This document shows, one piece after another, positions 42,904 to 52,172 of a DNA stretch of 64,000 nt (position 1 is its first letter; each line of letters starts with the position of its first letter). The stretch spans positions 83,903-147,902 of IMG/VR virus record IMGVR_UViG_3300022745_000020; one strand, 5' to 3'. The position numbers were made by a program, and so were the translations under genes. The notes below the pieces were generated by a model that was not told where the DNA came from, did no database searches, and saw only the letters and a list, made by a program, of their open reading frames with translations. The stretch comes from a virus.

Positions 42904-44619
42904 ATGCTCAATCCCATCAACGTGGGAGGTGTGGTCGGCACCGATAATGTGCAGCCCATCTACAACCCCAGTGCCCTGTGGCAAGAGTGGAACATCAACG
43001 ACATCTACCTCGGGGGAGTCGGTGCTAATAAACACGTCCCCAAGATCGGCGATGTGGTGGTCACCATCGCAGGAGCTCAGATCACCCGTCAGATCGTCAC
43101 CGATATCAACCCCACGACACTGGTGCCTACTCTGCACGAGGAGCTCCAAGGAGCACTGTCTGGCGATATGCCCGATGTGGACCTCCTGCTCAGTGTGAGT
43201 GTACCCCGGTACAGCGACACCTATCGAATGCTCATCGATAAGAGCGTGCAGCCCCATCGCATCTTGGTCGATGAGCGCTGTCGCATCGGTGTGGTCAACG
43301 CCACCGGGGTGAAGATCTATCGTGGCTCAGACATCTCATCGAGTGGCCAAGTCATCAGCCAGACCTATGACGCCAGTGGGAATTACACGGGTGACACGCT
43401 GGGCTTGAGTACTCTGGCTATGGAGAACTTGAGTAACATCGCCATCAAGAGTGTGGCCGAGGGCTACACCACAGCCAACTTACAAAACAACGAGCTGGTC
43501 ACAGCTGTAGTCTATGCAGCCAATAGCTCTGTGGTGAGCTATCGACAGCTCCTGGTGGAAAATACCAGCTACATCAAGCCCGTGGGAGCTCCCACGAAAT
43601 CCATCGTCGGCATCACCTTAGAGAGCCCATTCCTGTCTACGACCGATCAGGGACTGATCGAGGTACCGTATAACCTACCAGTGGCCAGTCTGGATATGGT
43701 GGGGGTCGTGCATTACTCCAATGGAGATAGCGTACGTTATCCGGCCGATGGGGTGAAGTTCACCCTCTATGGACTCGATGAATACGTCAGCACGCAGAGT
43801 GGTCAGATTCTCTACCCCGTACTCAAGTACACGCTTGACTCCACCGAGCGCAGTATCGTCTCTGCGGCTGCTGATGGAAAATCCATCACCAAGGCCTATC
43901 GCATCAAGACCCTGTCCGCTGATGGGACTTACGGGGTCAAACTCTATCCATATCCAGTCTGGGTGGACTTTGTCAACGGCTGGAGACTGCGCTGGTTCTT
44001 GCTGAACCTGTCTCGCAACATCTGGTATGATGTCACCTCCCATGTGATCATCAATGCTGACTATGCACCGTACAACCCGATTGCATATGGTCAGGTGCAA
44101 ACACTCAGTGTGAGCGTGAACATGAGTGCCGTCAACGGCATCTACCAGCCCTATATCCACACTCAGACTGTGGAGATCGTGCTGGCTCGTCAGGGCACTG
44201 AGCGACTGACGCCATGGATGATTGGCTTTACTGCGAATCAAAACCCCCGCTATGGCGAAGGTGTATACGCCAGTGCTAAGTTCATCAACACAGCCCGGTA
44301 TGAAGTGCGGGTGGACTTTGCTCAGGCTACTCAGACAGCCTGGTTGGATAAGCTGTACTACCAGACTAAGCCCCTGTATAATACAAGCACAGAGTCTACA
44401 GCGCCTGCACCTACTCACTTCGCTTTGATGATCGACACCGTCGAGACCATCTATGCGATCAGTCAGTGGAATCAGGCACTGACCATCAATCGCAATTTGA
44501 CCAATGGTGCTACGGTGTACGTGCGCTTCATGCGACAGCTGGGGCAGGAGATGCTGCAGCTGAGCGTGGCAGGTCTGCCACTGTGGTTTGTAAATTCTCA
44601 AGGTGCAATCATCGTTTAA
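42904..44619 (+). CDS. Virion structural protein, beta-rich (571 aa)
   Basis: Starts MLNPINVGGVVGTDNVQPIY with AAGGAGTATAT upstream, 13 bases after the previous stop, so in one operon. Strongly beta-structured, many Val/Thr/Ser/Tyr, in a series of short units (YVSTQSGQILYPVLKYTLDS). Such composition fits a tail or head fibre, or a baseplate protein. It converges with the terminase gene at a bidirectional hairpin. Confidence 0.75.
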   Translation: MLNPINVGGVVGTDNVQPIYNPSALWQEWNINDIYLGGVGANKHVPKIGDVVVTIAGAQITRQIVTDINPTTLVPTLHEELQGALSGDMPDVDLLLSVSVPRYSDTYRMLIDKSVQPHRILVDERCRIGVVNATGVKIYRGSDISSSGQVISQTYDASGNYTGDTLGLSTLAMENLSNIAIKSVAEGYTTANLQNNELVTAVVYAANSSVVSYRQLLVENTSYIKPVGAPTKSIVGITLESPFLSTTDQGLIEVPYNLPVASLDMVGVVHYSNGDSVRYPADGVKFTLYGLDEYVSTQSGQILYPVLKYTLDSTERSIVSAAADGKSITKAYRIKTLSADGTYGVKLYPYPVWVDFVNGWRLRWFLLNLSRNIWYDVTSHVIINADYAPYNPIAYGQVQTLSVSVNMSAVNGIYQPYIHTQTVEIVLARQGTERLTPWMIGFTANQNPRYGEGVYASAKFINTARYEVRVDFAQATQTAWLDKLYYQTKPLYNTSTESTAPAPTHFALMIDTVETIYAISQWNQALTINRNLTNGATVYVRFMRQLGQEMLQLSVAGLPLWFVNSQGAIIV

Positions 44620-44631
44620 TATGTAGATAGT

Positions 44632-44680
44632 ACAGCTCCCTCCTACTACAGGTATAGTGCCTGTAGTAGGAGGGAGCTGT
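44632..44680. terminator. Bidirectional terminator hairpin
   Basis: 21-base stem (ACAGCTCCCTCCTACTACAG and complement) with a short loop, between two convergent genes. GTGTCTTTT follows on the plus strand. One of the longest perfect stems in the window. Confidence 0.88.
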
Positions 44681-44685
44681 GTCTT

Positions 44686-46812
44686 TTACTCATTCATGAA
44701 GCGCTTGAGCTTGCGTTTTTTCTGCAGATCTTGCAAGATAGCGTCCAGTGCGAGAGTCTCATTGTCATGTAGCACGATGCGACTCGATAGCGTCCTGAAC
44801 TGATTCTCCAGTCGAGCGATCACCATGGGATCGCGTTCTGATTGCAGTGTCTCATAGAGCTCACTGAGGCGATGACGGATCTCATTTTGTTCTCTATTGA
44901 ACAGTAGATTTTCTGGCTCGATTTGAGTCTTCTCACGCTCATCGACAAAGACGTTGGTGACATCGATGCCGTAGTGAGACAGATTCTTACCATTGGCCAG
45001 TAGCCAGTGAGTCATCAAGAACGGAATGATCAAGTCATCGTGTCCACTGGTGGAGTGATCGATGCGATTGTTTCGAGTCGTCAAGGCTAAGAACTGCTCA
45101 ATGAGTGTGCGATCCAAGATGCGATCGGCGCAGCGCTTGAGAGAACTCATCAGCGTGGTCGAGTACAGAGAGTCTCGACTGGTCTGACCTGAGCCAGATG
45201 TAGAAAAACCAAACACTTTGGCTTGCTTGGCCTTGATGTAGACATCGCTGGCTCTGCGCCTCAGGGGCAGTTTGATCTCAGTGGCTAAGAGGGGGTATTC
45301 CATCGGGTCATTGACCACCCAATTGAAGATGCGGGTAAATGGATCGATCCCCATCTCGGGTAGGTAAAGCAGCAGATAGTCAATGATGGACACTGCAGAG
45401 GATCTGCGCTCAGGCATGAGCACCACTGTGCGATATCGCACCATGAATTCCCCGATGAACTGAGCAAATGAGTGCAGGTTAGTTAAATAGATATCGGTAG
45501 CGGCTACTGTAGCTCCAGTGCGACTATCGGTGAGGAGCAGGCCGATACCATCGTTGCCCACTGCATCGGAGGAGTCCAGTGCCAAGACACAATTACTCGT
45601 ACTGAGGTAGTGCTCGATGTCGCTCTCGGGGATATACCACCTCACCATGTATTTACCCACTCCCATGATCTTCGTGCATGTCTCTGGAGTCATGGACTTG
45701 GAGATGGTGTTGAGGATATCCGAGGGCAGTGGGTTGCCTGAGTTACCGGCTGTCCAGACGTTGAAGTAATCTCGGTTAGCCGCATCTGGGCTGGAGTTAT
45801 TGCGCTCGAGCTGGGACATCAGCCACTCGTCGGACTTACCGAGCTGCCTGTGGTTGAACGCCGCGTAGACTCTCAAGTATCCCTTCTTGGAATAGCCTCG
45901 AATCATCTTACCCAAATCGAACTCATCTTGAGCATCGTAGAACAAATCGGTCCACGGGGCGCTGTCGCTGACGTACTCGTGCACATAGCGCCCACTCTTA
46001 TCGTCGAGTTTACCCGCAGTGGTAGTCAGGATCAGACCATACGGCTCGTTATTGCGCTGAGCCGATTCGATCACAGCACCCATAGAGCCGGTGATGGCTT
46101 CCATGGCGATATCGATGTTGGGCTGGAAGGGGGCCTCATCGATGTGCAAGATGCCAGTACTCACACCACGACCGACTCGGTTAGCACCCACTACGGAGGC
46201 AGAAGGTACTCGTCCGTTATAGCGATTGCCTAAGGCATTGATCGTGATGGCCTCGTTGCTATTAGTATCATCGGGAGTCTTGAAATTTAGATAGGGGGGT
46301 AGTTCTGAGTAGATGTCCTTTAATCGAATCAGGTTCTCAGTGCGCAGGCCATCATCTTTGGTCAGCAAATTAATCTTGGTGTTTCTGCAGATGAAGCCCT
46401 TTAGCGCCACCATCAGTGCATCGGTGTTAAATGACTTACCGGTCTGTCGCGGTTGAGTTAAGATGGTGGTGATGTGGTTGAAGAACAGCCACCACAGTGC
46501 TAGGTTAGCACGATTAGCGATGATGGGTGATCCATAGTCACCCGACTGAGCAGGAGCTCGCAGCACATTACGTACGATATACCAGAAGTTTTGCCTACAC
46601 TCGATCAAGATAGCTGCTTTTTGATCCGCAGTCAGCTCTTCACTGTGAGGGTCCACCCCCAAGAGATCGGGGTTATGCAGCGCCAGCATGAAGTGGTGAT
46701 TCTTCACCACCGACTTGAGTTTATAGGCCATCTCGATGAACGAAGTGTTTTTCGTTTGCATATCGAGCACTGCCCTAGGGTGGCGTTTCCAGTCTTCTAA
46801 AAATAAGATCAT
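44686..46812 (-). CDS. terL: Terminase large subunit (708 aa)
   Basis: All the motifs of a packaging motor are visible: Walker A TQPRQTGKS (119-127), Walker B ILHIDEAP (221-228, acid at E226), a motor-coupling LTTTAG (262-267), and a nuclease domain with VLALDSSD (D413) and GHDDLI (D592/D593). The ATP-driven motor pushes DNA into the prohead and the nuclease cuts the concatemer. The start at 46812 (MILFLEDWKRHP) is chosen because the upstream TTG at 46839 has no better site. It resembles phiKZ gp25 by order. It follows its own hairpin-bounded region and is divergent from no early promoter. Length is usual. Confidence 0.92.
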   Translation of the reverse strand: MILFLEDWKRHPRAVLDMQTKNTSFIEMAYKLKSVVKNHHFMLALHNPDLLGVDPHSEELTADQKAAILIECRQNFWYIVRNVLRAPAQSGDYGSPIIANRANLALWWLFFNHITTILTQPRQTGKSFNTDALMVALKGFICRNTKINLLTKDDGLRTENLIRLKDIYSELPPYLNFKTPDDTNSNEAITINALGNRYNGRVPSASVVGANRVGRGVSTGILHIDEAPFQPNIDIAMEAITGSMGAVIESAQRNNEPYGLILTTTAGKLDDKSGRYVHEYVSDSAPWTDLFYDAQDEFDLGKMIRGYSKKGYLRVYAAFNHRQLGKSDEWLMSQLERNNSSPDAANRDYFNVWTAGNSGNPLPSDILNTISKSMTPETCTKIMGVGKYMVRWYIPESDIEHYLSTSNCVLALDSSDAVGNDGIGLLLTDSRTGATVAATDIYLTNLHSFAQFIGEFMVRYRTVVLMPERRSSAVSIIDYLLLYLPEMGIDPFTRIFNWVVNDPMEYPLLATEIKLPLRRRASDVYIKAKQAKVFGFSTSGSGQTSRDSLYSTTLMSSLKRCADRILDRTLIEQFLALTTRNNRIDHSTSGHDDLIIPFLMTHWLLANGKNLSHYGIDVTNVFVDEREKTQIEPENLLFNREQNEIRHRLSELYETLQSERDPMVIARLENQFRTLSSRIVLHDNETLALDAILQDLQKKRKLKRFMNE

Positions 46813-46846
46813 GATCTCGTCTTCTTCCTTATGCGTCAAATACAGC

Positions 46847-46883
46847 CTACACTACAGGGGATACGCTCCCCTGTAGTGTAGGT
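46847..46883 (-). terminator. Terminator hairpin upstream of terminase gene
   Basis: Perfect 15-base stem CCTACACTACAGGGG / CCCCTGTAGTGTAGG with a seven-base loop. It lies after the end of the 46896 gene on the minus strand and separates it from terL. Confidence 0.8.
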
Positions 46884-46895
46884 CACATGATATCC

Positions 46896-47294
46896 TTAGC
46901 GCAGTGTAGCCCCCCACATGGAGCGTACTTTGTTGGAGAATACGATCTCCTCATAGACTATATCCAGATACAGTGCCACTGCTCGCTTAGCGGATTTGGT
47001 GCGACTGAGCAGCGGTGGTGTTCTTAACTTCACATAACGAGGGTGCTTGAACACCTCAGCGAGCTTATAGCCCTCTTTGGCTTCGAATGTACACCAGACC
47101 TTGTAGAGTCTACTGCGTATGCCCAGCTTGGTCGTGATGTAGTTGTGTACGCCCGTATATGCTAGAGCCCTACAGTGGATGACCAGACGGCCTCCGTGTT
47201 TGAGGTGTGCTACATAGCGATAGCTCTTACCCCACTTATGCGCCGGAGGGCCAGTGGGGTATTTTTCATTGAGAAATGTCCAGTCCGTATCCAC
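46896..47294 (-). CDS. Hypothetical basic protein (132 aa)
   Basis: Starts with GTG at 47294 (MDTDWTFLNEKYPTGPPAHK); no ATG lies nearby in frame. It is rich in Lys/Arg/Tyr (GKSYRYVAHLKHGGRLVIHC) and ends MWGATLR. It could bind DNA or another protein. Positioned downstream of a 408-residue gene and upstream of terL, in a block likely to be head- or tail-connected. No known family. Confidence 0.65.
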   Translation of the reverse strand: MDTDWTFLNEKYPTGPPAHKWGKSYRYVAHLKHGGRLVIHCRALAYTGVHNYITTKLGIRSRLYKVWCTFEAKEGYKLAEVFKHPRYVKLRTPPLLSRTKSAKRAVALYLDIVYEEIVFSNKVRSMWGATLR

Positions 47295-47318
47295 GATTAC
47301 ACTCTACCCCGGAGTTGG

Positions 47319-48545
47319 TTATTGAGATTTGTAGTAGCCCATCGTGAACGTACGCAGTATCACGTAAAGGCAAAATGCAGTGCGTACACTGGCCACGAGT
47401 GTCTTCCCCTTGATGCCCAGTGCACTGGAGATGAGTTTCTCCGTATCGGTTTTGATCTGGTTGAGCAGCGGTGAGCTCTGCCTGGAGTTGGTGTAGGTGC
47501 CTCGCATCTTAGACATCACCTCGATGACATCGGGATTGTTCTTAAGCAGCCCCTTATTCTCACTGAGGTAGGCGAATGCGTGCTCCAGTATCAAATCGAT
47601 CAGCTTATCCAGAGAGCCATTTTTGATGTGGACATAGTTCACACTCACCCACTTGACCATCGCTTCGACTTGCTTAGGTGGTGCAGTAGGTACGACTCTG
47701 CAGATGTTATCGAGTAACTCCTGCTTCACAAATGAAGCCGGGTCTGGCAAGATCGTGTGGATGTAGTGGGCGTAGTTGGCTTGACCGCGAGTGCGATCTT
47801 TTAGAATCACCTCTCCATCGATCTCCACCATGGCTGTGCTCGAGGAGATGCGAGTGCCCTGCTGGTGAGTGGTGATAAAGACATCATAGATGTTCTTGAT
47901 GATGTCGTTGATCGCACCTTTGATGCTGTTGAGCATGAGCACCACATCGTAGTCGTGCTCGAGCTTGGAGAACTTCGGATAGAGGATGCCTTTAGGGTCG
48001 ATGATGGCCTCTGAGCGTATCCTCAGCAGAGCACTCCAGCTACCAGCGGCTTTCAGACCGAAGCGATACGATAGACGTGCATAGGTCGCACGAGCTACAT
48101 CTGGATCTGCTGGGTACTTGAAATACTTGAACAGTGTGCTGGTGAGGTATCGGTAGTTCAGGTACAGCGTGATGGACATCAAAGCGCCATGCTTTTGTTT
48201 GTCATCGAGGTACTTAGACTGCACGATCTTGTACATCACCCAGATGCAGGAGATGGCGAAGATATCACTGGAGACAGCAAACTCTGGATTGATATCGGGC
48301 AAGTTATGCACACGGCTGGTCAATCGACTCTCATCGGCATCGATGATGTCTGTGTATAATCGATCAAAATCATCAGTGGTGAATCTCACCACCTGTACAC
48401 CAGTGAGGTTGCCGCCAAAGAACTCAATATGGTCGGGATACTTATTGACGAATCCCGACTCCATGGCAGCCAGTCGTGCAGCGAATGCTTTATCGACTCT
48501 GAGATTAGGACTCTCTTCCTCGTAGATCTCACGAATCGATGACAT
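47319..48545 (-). CDS. Hypothetical protein (408 aa)
   Basis: The ATG at 48545 overlaps the stop of the gene before it (TGATG), so the two are translationally coupled. Starts MSSIREIYEEESPNLRVDKA. Largely helical, with hydrophobic patches (YRYLTSTLFKYFKYPADPDV), a conserved-looking middle (AAGSWSALLRIRSEAIIDPK) and a hydrophobic C-terminus (VRTAFCLYVILRTFTMGYY) that may cross or bind membrane. Probably a virion protein by position in the terminase neighbourhood; no motif confirms it. Confidence 0.72.
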   Translation of the reverse strand: MSSIREIYEEESPNLRVDKAFAARLAAMESGFVNKYPDHIEFFGGNLTGVQVVRFTTDDFDRLYTDIIDADESRLTSRVHNLPDINPEFAVSSDIFAISCIWVMYKIVQSKYLDDKQKHGALMSITLYLNYRYLTSTLFKYFKYPADPDVARATYARLSYRFGLKAAGSWSALLRIRSEAIIDPKGILYPKFSKLEHDYDVVLMLNSIKGAINDIIKNIYDVFITTHQQGTRISSSTAMVEIDGEVILKDRTRGQANYAHYIHTILPDPASFVKQELLDNICRVVPTAPPKQVEAMVKWVSVNYVHIKNGSLDKLIDLILEHAFAYLSENKGLLKNNPDVIEVMSKMRGTYTNSRQSSPLLNQIKTDTEKLISSALGIKGKTLVASVRTAFCLYVILRTFTMGYYKSQ

Positions 48546-49015
48546 CACTTTGCCCCACGATAGTGCTCAGTGAGCTCTTGCAGATTGTGTATGACTTTGA
48601 CACCTCGGCTCTTGGCGAGCTTGAGCATCTCAGCGGCCATCACGTTAGGGCCGATCTCATCGTCGGCCATATACAACGTGGCTTGAGCATCCTCCATCGC
48701 ATCCAAAGCGGATGCGAATCTTAGGACATCGGACATTGTCACGTCACCTTGCCTGGCCGCGTAGAGGTAGTTGATGCGCTCTTGAGGATCACTGGGGATT
48801 TTGTTGGCTGCTCTGAGCCCATCCCAGACTCCGAGAGTGTTGACCAAATCGACCTCGTAGGACTCCAGGGTGATGCTCAGAGATTGATCTTGCTCCTGGG
48901 GGTAGAGCTCGATCAGTGCGTCTGTACACAGCTTGGATAAGCCACCATCGACTACCAGAGCTCCTTGACTGACTTGTACGATGAGCTCTTGTATACCTTG
49001 GGATTGCTGTTGCAT
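48545..49015 (-). CDS. Hypothetical acidic protein (156 aa)
   Basis: ATG at 49015 with AAAGGAAAAAG upstream (minus direction). Starts MQQQSQGIQELIVQVSQGAL. The second half (ATLYMADDEIGPNVMAAEML, then KSRGVKVIHNLQELT) looks like a small alpha/beta unit. Third gene in the minus-strand run. Unknown function. Confidence 0.72.
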   Translation of the reverse strand: MQQQSQGIQELIVQVSQGALVVDGGLSKLCTDALIELYPQEQDQSLSITLESYEVDLVNTLGVWDGLRAANKIPSDPQERINYLYAARQGDVTMSDVLRFASALDAMEDAQATLYMADDEIGPNVMAAEMLKLAKSRGVKVIHNLQELTEHYRGAK

Positions 49016-49054
49016 GGGGTCTTTTTCCTTTTGTTTGGTTGGTGGGGATGGTCC

Positions 49055-49891
49055 TTAGCGATTACCGCCCACACTCATGCGTACGATGTTGCGCCAGCGC
49101 ACCTTGTCGTTCATCAGTGCGATCTTCTTCCACTTGTGATCTCGATAGTCTACGTATGCGGCGTCTGCATCGGAGTAGGTATCCAAGATGGATTTGAACA
49201 CACCGATTTGAAAGCCACCTTCGAGCTCTGCCATATCCATCTCTACGACCAGTGTATTATAGATGTAGGCTTTGGTCGCTAGCAGCACGAGTTCTGAAAA
49301 TGCTGGGATGCTGCGGGGGTTGATGTTGCCCATGTTGTCCTGGTTAGACAGCACACACATCAAAAAGCTATCACCGATGACTGCCAGGTTATCGCGTACG
49401 GCGATCACGTTCTCAGCGATGAGCTCCACCCCGGCTGTAGAGGTGATCGGGATGCGATCGAATGCATTCATGAGCGCATTCATGGCGTTACCTACGGCTG
49501 TCGAGCGCGTCGGGTAGGTGGAGATCGCGGTGCCACTGACCCCATTTGCGTAGGCCATAGCACCCAGTGACGATGGGCTGATGAAGCCCACCGTCACCAC
49601 TGAGGTGATGGACCTGCCTTGCGTGAGGGTCTTGGGGATTCGGATGACTGTGGTGTACGCATCAGGGTAAGATGTCTCTAGGCCTCTGAGGGGGATGACC
49701 ACTTGTGTGCCGCCCAGGAGATCACAGTCGGGCATGACACGTTGTTTGACGACGAGGTTTTCGATCTGAGCATCGATGTTGTTATCAATGGGCGAGTTCC
49801 ATCCCTGGAAGCGATTGATGAATGCTTTCTCAAGCAGCGCTTTAGGGATACGGGCTCGTACATCGGCAATGGCCTTACGGATTGCATCCAT
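49055..49891 (-). CDS. Probable virion structural protein (278 aa)
   Basis: The ATG at 49891 has GGAGAATG upstream; the frame runs back to a TTG at 49906 with no site. Starts MDAIRKAIADVRARIPKALL. The pattern is beta-rich with helices (GGTQVVIPLRGLETSYPDAY, then IPITSTAGVELIAENVIAVR), a fold common in neck, connector or baseplate proteins. First gene of the minus-strand run of four, close to terL, where phiKZ-like phages keep head-tail genes. No enzymatic motif. Confidence 0.68.
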   Translation of the reverse strand: MDAIRKAIADVRARIPKALLEKAFINRFQGWNSPIDNNIDAQIENLVVKQRVMPDCDLLGGTQVVIPLRGLETSYPDAYTTVIRIPKTLTQGRSITSVVTVGFISPSSLGAMAYANGVSGTAISTYPTRSTAVGNAMNALMNAFDRIPITSTAGVELIAENVIAVRDNLAVIGDSFLMCVLSNQDNMGNINPRSIPAFSELVLLATKAYIYNTLVVEMDMAELEGGFQIGVFKSILDTYSDADAAYVDYRDHKWKKIALMNDKVRWRNIVRMSVGGNR

Positions 49892-49902
49892 GTGTACATT
49901 CT

Positions 49903-49935
49903 CCAACTATTTAAAGACCTACATTATCTTAACGA
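49903..49935 (+). promoter_or_regulatory. Early-type phage promoter
   Basis: TACATTATC at 49920-49928 with CCAACTATTT upstream. Core one base from the TATATTATC family. Next start codons at 50011 (91 bases) and 50161. It begins the plus-strand small-gene cassette. Confidence 0.6.
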
Positions 49936-49957
49936 GAATCACTTCAGGCTGAATTAA

Positions 49958-49999
49958 CCTATCAGATCATGCCCGCCGGGTCGGGGGCGATTTGATAGG
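49958..49999 (+). promoter_or_regulatory. Leader hairpin overlapping a ribosome-binding site
   Basis: CCTATCA (49958-49964) can pair with TGATAGG (49993-49999), and the interior (GCCCGCC with GGGGGC) can pair again. The right arm overlaps AGGAG at 49997-50001, the site for the small gene at 50011. This could be a translational switch or simply a leader structure. Confidence 0.45.
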
Positions 50000-50010
50000 A
50001 GCCATTTAAA

Positions 50011-50127
50011 ATGACACAGGTATATCTAGGTATGGACGATGATAAAAAATCACCGTATACGTCCATCTGGTGCGAAGTGATCATGTATCCTGGGGTAGGG
50101 GTTTGTATAACAAAGCTCTACCGGTGA
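50011..50127 (+). CDS. Possible small protein (38 aa)
   Basis: ATG at 50011, AGGAG about nine bases upstream. Product starts MTQVYLGMDDDKKSPYTSIW and ends CITKLYR. Follows an early-type promoter core and precedes the 50161 gene. Composition is normal for a protein and a ribosome-binding site is present, but it is short and no family is recognised. Confidence 0.45.
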   Translation: MTQVYLGMDDDKKSPYTSIWCEVIMYPGVGVCITKLYR

Positions 50128-50160
50128 TCAAAATTACCAACGAACGAGGACGCAAAGAAG

Positions 50161-50904
50161 ATGAACAACCTGTTGAAGACCTACAAGTCGATGTGTATCA
50201 ACGTCGATGCCATCGCCGAGCTCATCGAGATGAGGTGTGGTCACTTCCTCACCCCAGCCCCTGAGGGTCTGTACTATGAGGGGATACTCAACCCCGTGAT
50301 CGTGCGAGGTGAGCAGTATGTCTACGTGACCGACTCCGGGCAAGTCAAGCCTCTGGAGCATATCGACCATCTCCCAGCCGATGCTGTATCAATCTATCGC
50401 CAGCTCTCCTACCCCAGCACACCCATAGTATCCCCCCAGATGCTTAAATCGCCTGGGCGTATGTGGAGCCCCATACCGACACTACCCTACCGGGGCATGT
50501 ACGCTATACTGGCTTGCGGTAGAGAGTATATCCAAGACATCACCAGTCATGGGGCATATGACGACAATGGTGATGTATGGGATACACTACTGGCTGTCGA
50601 TCAGCTCGAAGCAGTAGCCAGACAAAGCGATGTCCTTCGACTGGATCTGGATAAATTAACCAAATGGTCTCGCAGTGGAGCGGTCAACATCGGTGAGTAC
50701 ATCGGTGAGCGGGTCATCGGGATGATTCGTCGCCACACTCGACCTGTCTACGAGCGCATCTTGGACTTTGTAGGCCCTCACGTGGATAACATCTACACGG
50801 TGAATTTCAAGGGTGCTGAGTTGTTCATTGAGCAAAAAACAGATTGGAGAGCTATCGCATGGGAAACTCATCAGCTGCAACTACAAGCTCAACTACAGGA
50901 GTGA
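50161..50904 (+). CDS. Hypothetical protein (247 aa)
   Basis: Starts MNNLLKTYKSMCINVDAIAE after ACGAGGACGCAAAG. Alpha/beta in look (ADAVSIYRQLSYPSTPIVSP) with a charged helical C-terminus that ends ETHQLQLQAQLQE. First full-length gene of the cassette 50161-53277. The stop leads into AGGAGTGA, the ribosome-binding site of the next gene. No known family. Confidence 0.75.
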   Translation: MNNLLKTYKSMCINVDAIAELIEMRCGHFLTPAPEGLYYEGILNPVIVRGEQYVYVTDSGQVKPLEHIDHLPADAVSIYRQLSYPSTPIVSPQMLKSPGRMWSPIPTLPYRGMYAILACGREYIQDITSHGAYDDNGDVWDTLLAVDQLEAVARQSDVLRLDLDKLTKWSRSGAVNIGEYIGERVIGMIRRHTRPVYERILDFVGPHVDNIYTVNFKGAELFIEQKTDWRAIAWETHQLQLQAQLQE

Positions 50905-50912
50905 TCTCTACG

Positions 50913-51287
50913 ATGATCGTGGGTGTGCAGGTGTACTCCAGTATCCTCTTGCTCACCCAGAGCTTAAGGCTCAATGAGGTCATAGCCGACGACGATGCAC
51001 AAGAAGACGCGATGGTGGGAGGACTACTCTCATTCGTCAAAGACTTCTTGTGCCTGATGATCGCCCCTGGTACTGTAGCGGGTGATTACACGCGCTTTGT
51101 CTATGAGACTCTAGCCGATGCAGGATACACCAACTTCCCTTTGAGTGCGTTGGTGGATATGCTGCACACCAGGCTGAGTCGGTCTCTGCAGGAGTCGATC
51201 CCTATAGACATAGATCGAGTCAGGCAGCTGAGGTACATCGGTTTGTTTAGTAACGATCGCATCGCATTGGAGGTGAGTTATGTCTAG
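50913..51287 (+). CDS. Hypothetical small protein, cassette paralogue 1 (124 aa)
   Basis: ATG at 50913 about 11 bases after AGGAG, eight bases after the previous stop. Starts MIVGVQVYSSILLLTQSLRL. The C-terminal block RSLQESIPIDIDRVRQLRYI followed by SNDRIALEVSYV matches the 51663 product (see findings). Stop overlaps the next start. Possibly a small helical/beta protein; function unknown. Confidence 0.62.
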   Translation: MIVGVQVYSSILLLTQSLRLNEVIADDDAQEDAMVGGLLSFVKDFLCLMIAPGTVAGDYTRFVYETLADAGYTNFPLSALVDMLHTRLSRSLQESIPIDIDRVRQLRYIGLFSNDRIALEVSYV

Positions 51288-51666
51288 TCGAGTGACCATC
51301 GCTTTCGATATGAGTCACTATCAGGATCAGTTGAGGATACACTGTACACACGGCCAGGACAGCGCTCAGGCGTTGGCCTGGTTCGTGCGTTGTTTGGTCT
51401 GTCGAGGCAACGCCACTGATTTCGACCCTAGAGATCTGCTGATGAGCTATATCTGTGACAATTTCGGAGAAGGTTTCATCTACCGAGACGATGCTGCTGA
51501 GATTTTCGAGGGAATCATCACCAATGTGAGGGCGAGATTGCCAGGCTTTAATCCCTACGAAGATGGACTCACTCATGTGAAGACCGGCGAGGTGGGGGTG
51601 ACCCGATTGGGGTATGTCTACATCAACATGTCCAGTGAAACGTTCACCAAGTGGGTGAGTGCATGA
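51280..51666 (+). CDS. Hypothetical small protein, cassette paralogue 2 (128 aa)
   Basis: ATG at 51280 overlaps the previous gene by eight bases and GAGGTGAG lies upstream. Starts MSSRVTIAFDMSHYQDQLRI. Contains FEGIITNVRARLPG and RLGYVYINMSSETFT: a helix then a strand at the C-terminus, the common plan of this cassette. The next gene starts inside its last codons (ATGA). Unknown function. Confidence 0.65.
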   Translation: MSSRVTIAFDMSHYQDQLRIHCTHGQDSAQALAWFVRCLVCRGNATDFDPRDLLMSYICDNFGEGFIYRDDAAEIFEGIITNVRARLPGFNPYEDGLTHVKTGEVGVTRLGYVYINMSSETFTKWVSA

Positions 51667-52172
51667 TCACTAGACACTACGCAGTGCACAGTGGACTCCT
51701 AGATGTACATCGCCACAACTTCGAGATGTGCTTGGGCGATATCATGACCATGAGTGATGATCTATTCCCCTACATCGTGGAGCTGCTGGTGGTGACTTGT
51801 CAGAGCTACAATGAGGGGGATTGGTATTTGCAATACGATCACTTCGACACATTTGTCGATGAGCTCACGAACAAGTGCGTCTGCATCGATGAGGCATTGG
51901 GGGTGTGCTTCATCGATAGTCGATCCGACATGCTGGAAAAAGCCATCGTCACAGGCACTCTGTGGAGAGCGTATGAGGCCCTGGCGCGATATATCTACAC
52001 GGTCTTGAGAGAGAGTATCCCTCGCTCGTACAAGAGCTTAGAGCTACCTTGCCTAGAGCCCAGCGGGTATCGGGATCGAATCGTGATCCAGGCCTATTTC
52101 CACTCTCAGGAGAACACCGATGCACCTACCCCTACACCGAGTCGATCTTACCCTGGCCTACAGCCATGGTGA
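51663..52172 (+). CDS. Hypothetical protein, cassette paralogue 3 (169 aa)
   Basis: The ATG at 51663 overlaps the previous stop (ATGA), a translational coupling sign; a GTG at 51651 is possible but weaker. Starts MITRHYAVHSGLLDVHRHNF. Contains the cassette pattern YIYTVLRESIPRSYKSLELP followed by YRDRIVIQAYF and a short Pro/Thr tail. Longest member. Unknown role. Confidence 0.66.
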   Translation: MITRHYAVHSGLLDVHRHNFEMCLGDIMTMSDDLFPYIVELLVVTCQSYNEGDWYLQYDHFDTFVDELTNKCVCIDEALGVCFIDSRSDMLEKAIVTGTLWRAYEALARYIYTVLRESIPRSYKSLELPCLEPSGYRDRIVIQAYFHSQENTDAPTPTPSRSYPGLQPW

